A stretch of 64,000 nucleotides of DNA. It comes from Apricaphanius iberus. Its lineage: Eukaryota; Chordata; Actinopteri; Cyprinodontiformes; Aphaniidae. Shown in pieces: positions 58,101 through 64,000 of the stretch. Position numbers and translations under genes: made by a program. The notes beneath the pieces were generated by a model. The model had not been told where the DNA came from and ran no database searches. It saw only the letters and a program-made list of their open reading frames with translations. The stretch covers positions 1,444,501 through 1,508,500 of the forward strand of contig JAPXFQ010002640.1 of NCBI GenBank assembly GCA_028564705.1, read 5' to 3'. The first letter of the stretch is position 1. Each line of letters starts with the position of its first letter.

Positions 58101-60140
58101 ATTTCTGCCACAGGATTAATAAAGTACTAAGTACTTGGATCTTATTTTTAGCATTTATTTACTCACCCAGACAAGTTTGGAGCCAATTTGAGTCCCTTGG
58201 AAGAAGTTTATATCCAGTCGCGATCAGCGTATATCCATATAACGGGAATGGTGGGGGCAGGCGAAGTGCCGCCTCTAAATAAGGCATTGCTAGGATTTAT
58301 TAGTGCATAAAAAGTGGATATACATTTTTTACCAAGGACTCCAAGTGGCTACGAACTTGTCTGGGTGAGTAAATGAATGTAATAAATACAAAAAATAAGG
58401 TTCAGGTAAAAAAAAAAAAAACTTCAATTTTAAGCTTAATTTAATTTCCAGTTGGATTCAAAGTATATTTATGTGCACATCTTAATCGAGCTTTTGGCAG
58501 TAATCGGACTAATGGCGTAGCCAGAGTTGAGAGTCATGTCCCAATTTATATGTCACTCAGAAAAACGAATTATTGAAAGAAGTGCGTTCGAGATCGTGAC
58601 ACTAGGTGGCGGTATGCCACCTTTCGCGAGTTCCCAGGCTGCCAATAGCTCGGTTACACATTAATGTCTTTTACACGCAGAGAAATCCCATTTTCCAATC
58701 ACATTAGCTGAGTACTTCAGTCCGATTTCTCATACTCCAGTTCGGTTTGACTTAAGTTGGACTAACTTCAATTTCAGTTGAACTAAGGCAATAATTCAAC
58801 AAAAATTCAACTCAGTGCATTTACATGCAGCCAGAGAAGATTGAACACCTTAGCTCGACTTAGGCAGAACCAAACCGGAGCTTAAAAAAACCCCAGAAAA
58901 AAACATCGGACTAGGGTACTCAGATAATGCGATAGAATTTAATGTCTCTGCTTGTAATTGCAGTCAGGTGAAGACAAGTTTTTAGGAGCCTGGGCACGCC
59001 CCCTTCTGGAAGTAATGAGACCATGGAAGTGGGATCAACAACAACAGAACGAGCAGCAGTGAGTGTAACTCAATCAAACTTCATTCGATTCGGTTTTCTG
59101 AGTGACACATAACTGGTACACGACTATCAAGTCTCATTGCGCGATTAGTCCGATCACCACCAAAATCTTGATTTAGATGTTCATGTAAACGTACTGACTG
59201 TCAAGGAACAGACGTCATAATTTCTCGACATGGGTCCCTTTTTTATTGAGATTTCAGAGAAAAAGGTGCGAAAGGACTTCTGTGGTCTACACAGCACAGT
59301 CCCTCCCCTACCTATTGCTGCACTGCCCTTTCCCTGGAAAAAAATGGGCTGCTATGGTTTCCCTCACGTGCAAGAAAAAAAGAACATCAGCCTCTTTTTT
59401 CCCGATTTATGCTTAAATCTACACTAAGTACCAAAAATCCAGAACAAATATTACACTATTTAAGAATTAGAAAAGAAAATTTCTGTTTTAAATAATCACA
59501 ATTCATGATTTTTTTTTAGTTTTAAATCTTTGCATAAATATAAGTATATGTTTGCACACCGGCCCATGCCTGCTCTGAATTAACCGACACCCAGTAGTGC
59601 TTATTTGTGAAAACCGCAACCCCCCTAAAACCACCAAACATCAAAATGAACTCCAGAGAAGACGTCCAAAGCTATTAATCAATAAAAAATAAAAAAAAAT
59701 TAATATGTTTAAATCAAGCAGCTTCCACTCACCTTCGGCGCAGGGTACCACTATTAAAGCTCTGTCTATAAAAACAGTGTTGGTGAGATGTTGCGCCACA
59801 CCAACACTGGATGGTTCTCGGTACTTTATATAGCACACTTTGGAGGAGAACGACAGGGGGGTGTTGCTGTGTGGATGAATAAGGAGAACAATAAATAAGG
59901 TTAGTTATCTAAAGTTGGGATAGCTACATATAAATGCTCGCGTGGGGGCCTGACAAGGCCGCAGCTCCGCGGCTTTTCCTAGTCAGCTCAGACCGAAGAA
60001 AGCTGCTCTTACTCGGGGGGATAGAGACGGAGCTCCTCGATGTCTCCCAGGAAGCCGAAGAGAGTGCGCATCTGCTCGCTGCTCACAGCCGACGACAAGT
60101 TGGTGACCTGGACCACTGCAGTCCCCGGTATTCCGCTCAT
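47451..60140 (-). CDS. srek1: srek1, splicing regulatory glutamic acid and lysine rich protein 1 (whole gene, 11 coding exons)
   Basis: Coding exons in transcript order: 60013-60140, 59733-59866, 54658-54773, 54422-54568, 52927-53105, 52700-52830, 52497-52608, 52308-52412, 50577-50648, 50343-50457, 47451-47609. They total 1398 nt (465 residues and a stop), all GT-AG with frame kept. The protein is an SR-related nuclear factor (SFRS12/SRrp86) that binds pre-mRNA and other SR proteins to change splice-site choice. RRM1 is at about 8-85 (RNP2 VVQVTNL, RNP1 near SKVCYIKY), RRM2 at about 164-240 (VYVGNL, RFAFVEF), an RS-rich region at about 279-413, and an acidic end with SGTPSED and AQHNG. The segments GKIPEEAKALSLLAPA and IGNVDPSKIDEIRRTVYVGN are nearly identical to mammalian SREK1. 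It is shorter than the long mammalian form because I find no long glutamate/lysine repeat; this may be a real difference or a missed exon in the 2.7 kb last intron. Confidence 0.95.
47610..50342 (-). other. srek1 intron 10
   Basis: A 2.7 kb phase-0 intron. A GC-rich patch at 48240-48345 (CGGGTGTGATTATCTGCGGC and CCGAATCACACCAGTGCTGA) looks like a known kind of fish repeat with inverted parts. I looked for an extra E/K-rich exon here and saw none. Confidence 0.5.
50343..50457 (-). CDS. srek1: srek1 coding exon 10 (RS and RE/KE region)
   Basis: SKREKRRERSRDRKERSTSR, then KRSRKDEERIKSKSKTTK. This is the closest thing here to the glutamate/lysine-rich region. Acceptor GCCTCTTTTAG, phase 0 out at GTGAAG. 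Confidence 0.85.
50577..50648 (-). CDS. srek1: srek1 coding exon 9 (RS domain)
   Basis: A 72-nt exon encoding GHKRRSRDRSRSPRRKARST and SPKR. Phase 2 at both ends; it too can be skipped in frame. Confidence 0.85.
50889..51942. mobile_element. Non-autonomous hAT element in srek1 intron 8
   Basis: Left end TAGAGGCCAACCAGCCGAT; right end reverse-complemented TAAAGGCCGAGACCGATT. It is flanked by 8-base copies GTCATAAT (50881-50888) and GTCATGAT (51943-51950), 7 of 8 identical. The only sizeable frame (51327-51608, +) has no recognised domain. Confidence 0.75.
51943..52115 (+). mobile_element. Rex1-like LINE 3' end
   Basis: A degraded C-terminal region followed by ATATCCCTTTGGGACAAATA and AAGTATATCTGAA, the usual Rex1-type 3' terminus. 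Sequence on the other side of the hAT element (about 50750-50880) may be the rest of the same copy. Confidence 0.65.
52308..52412 (-). CDS. srek1: srek1 coding exon 8 (RS domain)
   Basis: SQRSWPGADSHSSRSAHRRR followed by SRSRDRRHARSRS. The acceptor GATGGGGCAG is purine-rich and looks weak; phase 2 at both ends, so the exon (105 nt) could be skipped without a frameshift. Confidence 0.8.
52497..52608 (-). CDS. srek1: srek1 coding exon 7 (RS domain, tandem acceptor)
   Basis: It encodes ETKKRSSSRSHRSRRSRSRT and on to RSRSKH. The acceptor is a NAGNAG pair (TTTTAGCAG): using the first AG starts the exon at 52611 and adds one alanine; using the second starts it at 52608. Confidence 0.85.
52700..52830 (-). 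CDS. srek1: srek1 coding exon 6
   Basis: VNHSNNAIVKPPELTPQAAA, then KELESVMKRVREAQSTIAAA: the helix after RRM2 that is highly conserved in SREK1. Phase 2 in, phase 1 out. Confidence 0.93.
52927..53105 (-). CDS. srek1: srek1 coding exon 5
   Basis: Main part of RRM2: TTTADQLLEFFKQVGDVKFV, then RMAGDETQPTRFAFVEF (RNP1) and NGVMFGDRPLK. The donor GTACGC is weaker than the others; phase 2 out. Confidence 0.93.
53440..54406. mobile_element. TAGGGATGCA-family element beside srek1 exon 4
   Basis: Perfect 11-base TIRs (TAGGGATGCAC / GTGCATCCCTA). The start TAGGGATGCACTGATA matches the copies at 55925 and 61575. It is about 970 bases long with an internal TA microsatellite (53885-53910) and no transposase, and it lies in srek1 intron 4. 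Confidence 0.65.
54422..54568 (-). CDS. srek1: srek1 coding exon 4
   Basis: It runs from LNLPLVSRITASLDPTAS through PPLIGNVDPSKIDEIRRTV to YVGNLNSQ, the start of RRM2. The donor (CAG|GTAAGG) lies only 15 bases from the end of a MITE. Confidence 0.92.
54658..54773 (-). CDS. srek1: srek1 coding exon 3
   Basis: The linker KIPEEAKALSLLAPAA and GGGLLPIPTPAPLQN matches the SREK1 inter-RRM linker. It follows a 5 kb intron; it ends in phase 0 at GTGAGT. Confidence 0.92.
55061..55107. repeat. CA microsatellite
   Basis: An uninterrupted run of about 23 AC units in srek1 intron 2. Confidence 0.95.
55925..56296. mobile_element. TAGGGATGCA-family MITE
   Basis: It begins TAGGGACGCACTGATACTG and ends GAATCGTTGCATCCCTA; the inside shares AATTTCACAGAA and AAAATAAAAACCGTC-type words with the copy at 61575. 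It lies in srek1 intron 2. Confidence 0.75.
58150..58386. mobile_element. Hairpin MITE
   Basis: Left arm ATTTACTCACCCAGACAAGT, then CAATTTGAGTCCCTTGG; the right arm reads CCAAGGACTCCAAG, then ACTTGTCTGGGTGAGTAAAT. The first 20 bases of the arms pair perfectly. About 135 bases lie between the arms. Confidence 0.75.
58465..59200. mobile_element. MITE with TIRs of about 100 bases
   Basis: Left: ATGTGCACATCTTAATCGAG, TAATCGGACTAATGGCG and TATGTCACTCAGAAAAACGAA. Right, reverse-complemented: ATGAACATCTAAATCAAGAT, TGATCGGACTAATCGCG and TGTGTCACTCAGAAAACCGAA. No coding capacity; it lies in srek1 intron 2. Confidence 0.75.
59733..59866 (-). CDS. srek1: srek1 coding exon 2
   Basis: It completes RRM1: SFSSKVCYIKYREPSSVGVA, then HLTNTVFIDRALIVVPCAEG. 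Acceptor CCACACAG, donor GTGAGT, phase 2 in and phase 1 out. Confidence 0.93.
60013..60140 (-). CDS. srek1: srek1 coding exon 1
   Basis: Start codon at 60140-60138 (MSGIPGTAVVQVTNLSSAVS). It holds the first half of RRM1 and ends LYPP plus two bases at a GTAAGA donor. The ATG is the first in frame after the CpG-rich promoter. Confidence 0.92.
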
Positions 60141-60345
60141 TGTGCGAATGATAAAGCGATTCTACTTATGTATATTTATTAAATGTACAGTGAATGTACT
60201 GTTTTATTATTTCTCAATCATCCCTGTCGGCGCCAGAGGGCGATGCGCGAATTGCAGTATCTCAGAGGAAGGACCCGCCTTCTTCACCTCTGATTGGCTA
60301 CAAGCACTCTCCCACGATTGGCTATTTAATTTGGCTGCGAACGTC
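60141..60345 (-). promoter_or_regulatory. srek1: srek1 promoter with two CCAAT boxes
   Basis: Directly upstream of the srek1 ATG. On the - strand, two CCAAT boxes (AGCCAATC) lie at 60293-60297 and 60317-60321, 24 bases apart and about 155 and 180 bases before the start codon. The surroundings are relatively CpG-rich (GGCGCCAGAGGGCGATGCGC, 60231-60250). Two NF-Y-type sites with no strong TATA box fit a broadly expressed gene. Confidence 0.6.
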
Positions 60346-60964
60346 ATCTCCTTTTCAGGGCAGGTGCTCCTAAAAGAAGTGGTTGTAAGAAAAAGCGCGT
60401 CAGATTTCTATTTCAAGGTCTTATTTTCAGATTGTGTTTAAATTAAATTTGGGTGATTTTGTGATGAAAATGTGAACGTGATTGACTTCATTTACTTCTG
60501 TTGGCTCAAGCAAGGAACAGTTATCTTATTAAAGCAATGGTACACACAATTGTAACTTACCTGGGTGTAAGATGTATGAAACTGAACTGCTCTATTTTGC
60601 CCAGCTGGGTGCAGTGGAAGTCAGTTCCTATTCTAGACTAAACTAGAGGAAATAACCAATCATAATCAGCTTTGACTATAAGGTGAATTAAATACACATT
60701 TAATCAAACGGAACTAAATATGGAAAGCCATGAGAAATTGATTATACTCCACTGTAGTGCAGCAACATTGAAAACACTCTAAGGCTTAGAGCAGCATATC
60801 AGTTAAAAGAACAGTCAACACAGACTTTATTAAGGCTTCTTGAGGTGATGTGACGTGTCCTAACTTGCATTTTGCTTGCTTTGTCAAATTATCAAAATAA
60901 AGGCATGGTCATAAAACAAAAACAAAAAACACTATATGATCAGAACTTTTTCTGACCACAAATT

Positions 60965-61215
60965 TCTGATTTCCAAGTGGGAAAAGTAAACCAGAATGCC
61001 TCACTCTGAAAGTTTTTTTCTTGCTCGACTGACTTTCAGTATGGCTGCCCCTCAAATCAGTAAGTTGTGGAAAAAAACATTTATTTTACAAGACACACTT
61101 GGAAGAGTGCATCTAAAATCTGTGTTACATGTAGAGCCTGCAACTCTAAATTCAAGAAAGCAAAAGCGGTGCTTGCATATGGGAAGTTCCACTTGGCAGT
61201 CGAAATTTCTTTGTT
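60965..61215 (+). repeat. Unclassified dispersed repeat, copy C
   Basis: TTTTACAAGACACACTTGGA, AGAGTGCATCTAAAATCTGT and TTACATGTAGAGCCTGCAAC match copies A and B at 20640 and 21185. This copy also has the upstream GATTTCCAAGTGGGAAAAGT part. Confidence 0.55.
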
Positions 61216-61574
61216 CCAACTACGAATGGAACGCACCGTTAACATCCAGTGCTGTACACACACACAGATTGTCTTGCTATTAGTAGTGAGACGCTATACC
61301 ACCATTAATTTGAGTGACTGCATAATGCCTAACTCAGACACTTTTCCTAACCCTTGGTGATCTAGTCCTAACTCTAACCTTGACTAAAGCTTAACTTACA
61401 CCATGCCGCCATAACCAACCAGTAGGGCACAATAAATGTCAGAAAGTGAGGACTAAGCAAAACATCCTCACTTTCTATTATATGGTCCTCACTTTACAGG
61501 TAAAAAAAAACTGTCCTCCGTTTGTTCTAGATAGGAGTATACGTACACAGACACAAAATACTAATAGTAACAAT

Positions 61575-61961
61575 TAGGGATGCACCGATACTGGTATTGG
61601 GTATCGGCCCCGATACTGCCTTATGCACTGGTATCCGTATCGGCTATCGGTGTTAACCGACACCATGAACCGATACTTAAGATGTGGAAATGCAGCAATA
61701 ATTTCACAGAAAATATTAGTTTTTAACTTTTAAATTTAAGTTCTGTGTTCATTTTTATAAATGTTTTTTTTTTTTTTTTTTTATCTAATTCACCATCATT
61801 TCTTCTGGCAAGCAGAAAAGAAAATAAAACCTGACTCCCAATTGATAGCACTTTTTTTGTGCATTAAAAGTATCGACATTGGTACTCGGTATTGGTAAGT
61901 ACTCTGATCCAAGTATCTGTATTGTATCGCTTTTGAAAAAAGTGGTATCGTTGCATCCCTA
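61575..61961. mobile_element. TAGGGATGCA-family MITE, full copy
   Basis: It begins TAGGGATGCACCGATACTGG and ends GTGGTATCGTTGCATCCCTA. Flanking 8-base copies GTAACAAT and GTGACAAA agree at 6 of 8 positions, in line with hAT-type insertion. No coding capacity. Confidence 0.8.
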
Positions 61962-62819
61962 GTGACAAATCAATTGTCTGTCTTGCTTAACAATTGGGTT
62001 AAGCAAGGCTCAAAGGTTAGGTTGGTCAAAATAGTCAAAACAGTTTTTATACTACTGGTAATAAATCCTCAGTTGTGTTGCTTTAACCCTTCAGCTGTTA
62101 TGCTTAATGTGACCTTTTCTTCCACCAATATCTGCACTTTGTTCTTTTTTAAATCCATCGATAAGAACCTCCCTGTGAAATTCCACAAAAGTGAAGACTG
62201 GGCGCTTTTTACCTGAAAAAAACAAACTAAAAATTGCACAAGATGGTAAAACTTTGATAATATACTTCATTTAAATAAACCAACAATTGTTTCCACACCT
62301 CGTCTAATTTATGGACGTGTAGAAATGTGAGAAAAAAATAAAATAAAAAGACCAGGTGGCACAAACATGAACAAGAAAATGACTGGGCCCATGCAAACAG
62401 AGTAGCAGCATACAGCCTGACCTGACGAACCAAAACAGTGGCTTCCCCAGTGTTGGAGTTGTCACACAGCCCAGAGTATGTTTGGAGAACATTCCGAAAG
62501 AAAACCAATAAGCACTGTGTTTTTCCTTCTTGCCTTTACAACCATTTTCATCAGGGTCCGAGTTAAATGAATGACAGATGTTTAGAATTTTCATTTGCCA
62601 CCATTCCACCACGATTATCTCAAAAATACAGGTGAAAAATGAAAAAATAAGAATATCATGCAAAAAGTTATTTTCTGTCACTAATTCAACATAAAAGGTG
62701 AAACTAATATATGATATCATTACAGTACATGCAAATTAAGATATTTAAAGCCTTTAAGACTTTTAGGACTTGGCACTTACCCACACTACCAAATGTACCA
62801 AAACCTGGTTGGCAAGGAA

Positions 62820-63080
62820 ACTACTTTCAACAAGGTACTGTAATTCAAGGTGCTTTACATTCGGTGGTAAAGCAACAAAACATGATAAAAAAGCATGGAA
62901 AGTAAAAACAGCAATTAAGAATAAAACATGAAAGGCATAAAACAATACATTAAAGTAAAAAAACAAAACAAAAAAAACAGCAATTAAGCATCTCAAAGGT
63001 AGACCTAAACAGATGGGTTTAATAAGTTTTGATTTAAAGCAGCTCAGTTTTTTAGCAGCTTGCTGCACGTAGCCAAAAAG
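62820..63080 (-). mobile_element. L2-like LINE 3' tail
   Basis: TTCAACAAGGTACTGTAATT, then CAAGGTGCTTTACATTCGGT, GGTAAAGCAACAAAACATGA and, later, GATGGGTTTAATAAGTTTTG: the same order as at 8980-9200. Confidence 0.55.
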
Positions 63081-64000
63081 GGCATAAGAAGAGAATCCTA
63101 CACCACACTGCGGTAGTAACTGATGCAAAAGAACCCCAAACCAAGTGCTTAGGACATATGCATGGTTATACTTCTCAGAGGTCGGACATTTCATTAAATA
63201 AAATCCTTGATTTATTGATTTAATTAGTTTCACCATTTAAGTTGAATTAGTGATGTAAATGAAACTTTGCAGTTGAAGTTTTTTCTAGTTTTTCAACTTT
63301 GACCTGTAACCTGACACTAAGAGAATCAGAAAACATGCATTAATTAGTAAAGATTTCACACCATTCACAGAAAAACAGCTGTTTTGTGTTTGTAACGAAG
63401 CTGTAAGAAGCATGCATTTGGGGTAAAACTCAAAGCACGGCTTTACAGAGCTGGCATGACTGGCAGGGTCCTGCAAATAGCTTTTTAACAGCAGTAAAAT
63501 CGGCAATGATAACTGAGACTTTTAGCTTCTTCCATTCACTTCCACTATGTTTCAAACCACTGCATGCTAATGAATTTTCCGGTGAATTACACGGTTAGTA
63601 GAAAAAAGGAGTGTTGAGCCAAAGCTGTGCACATCAGATTAGGAATGTTGGTCAGAACCAAACTGCAATTTTTATTTTATTTTTTAATACGATGTATTAA
63701 CCAAATTGGTAAAAATAAGTGTAATCATCAGGAAGAAAGCAGAGTGCTCACATTTTCTGTGCTTTCTGGTCATCACACAAGAGAAATATTCACACTATGA
63801 AGCCAAATCTAGAAACTGTTACATTTATCTGAATCAAGTGAGATCTTAAAAGTGTAATCTGAGGTCAAGAGCATATTCTCATGCTTTTATTAAATAAAAC
63901 TCTTTTACAGTAACAATTACTGCAACTGATCTTTCACAGGTCAACCAGGCTTTTTGACTTTTACATAAATAACATTAATACAAACCCTATAAGTTTAGGT
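63081..64000. other. Right edge, nothing recognised
   Basis: AT-rich sequence with no supported exon, RNA gene or repeat family. Confidence 0.4.

Larger units (their letters stand above)
54774..59732 (-). other. srek1 intron 2 (5 kb)
   Basis: It holds a CA microsatellite (about 55061-55107), G-rich runs on the + strand (55206-55222, 57137-57170, 57611-57623), a TAGGGATGCA MITE (55925-56296), a hairpin MITE (58150-58386) and a longer MITE (58465-59200). No alternative coding exon was identified. Confidence 0.6.
60460..62820. other. Sequence upstream of srek1, repeats only
   Basis: It contains copy C of the unclassified repeat (60965-61215), a GTGAGGAC/GTCCTCAC repeat patch (61440-61510) and a MITE (61575-61961). 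No exon is supported. Confidence 0.5.

Noticed and set aside
60040..60441. 133-residue + strand frame over the srek1 first exon
   Set aside because: It is the antisense shadow of srek1 exon 1 and its CpG-rich promoter.
1..64000. CRISPR arrays, operons, phage or retroviral genes
   Set aside because: No regularly spaced direct repeats, no bacterial gene layout, and no LTR pair with gag, pol or env motifs were seen.

Overview
This is a window of vertebrate nuclear DNA, most likely from a teleost fish. Genes are split into short exons with GT-AG introns. The spaces between them are filled with fish-type repeats: L2-like and Rex1-like LINE pieces, Tc1 and hAT DNA transposons, tRNA-derived SINEs, many short elements with terminal inverted repeats (TIRs), and CA/TA microsatellites. 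I see no bacterial, viral, CRISPR or operon-like content.

Two genes can be rebuilt exon by exon. The first, on the + strand (6836-34578), has 16 coding exons whose phases join without a break into about 766 residues. It is a single-pass class I cytokine receptor of the gp130 family: signal peptide, a two-domain cytokine-binding module, three more fibronectin III domains, a membrane segment, a Box1 motif and a short tail ending in a YxxQ STAT-docking motif. It has no Ig domain, which fits an IL31RA-like layout best, but I do not fix the ortholog. The second, on the - strand (47451-60140), is srek1, an SR-related splicing factor with 11 coding exons and 465 residues: two RRM domains, an RS domain and an acidic C-terminus. 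Its start lies beside a CpG-rich promoter with two CCAAT boxes.

Layout: 1-6.8 kb is mostly non-coding, with a possible signal-peptide exon of a divergent - strand gene at 1057-1126 and an inverted-repeat element at 2.7-3.3 kb. From 6.8 to 34.6 kb is the receptor; its introns hold two L2-like LINEs, a LINE reverse-transcriptase piece, several TIR elements, and a Tc1 element split by a 2.6 kb hAT element. From 34.6 to 47.4 kb the two genes converge; this intergenic stretch holds a TIR element just past the receptor stop codon, Tc1 and hAT remnants, a Tc1 carrying a SINE, and probably the srek1 3' UTR. From 47.4 to 60.1 kb is srek1. From 60.3 to 64 kb is srek1 upstream sequence with more repeats.

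The two genes are functionally unrelated: one is a cell-surface signalling receptor and the other a nuclear splicing regulator. I did not find a clearly new biological system. The most useful leads are the identity of the receptor, a possible divergent neighbour gene, a tandem splice acceptor in srek1, an unexplained open frame beyond the srek1 stop, and several transposon insertions that can be dated relative to one another.
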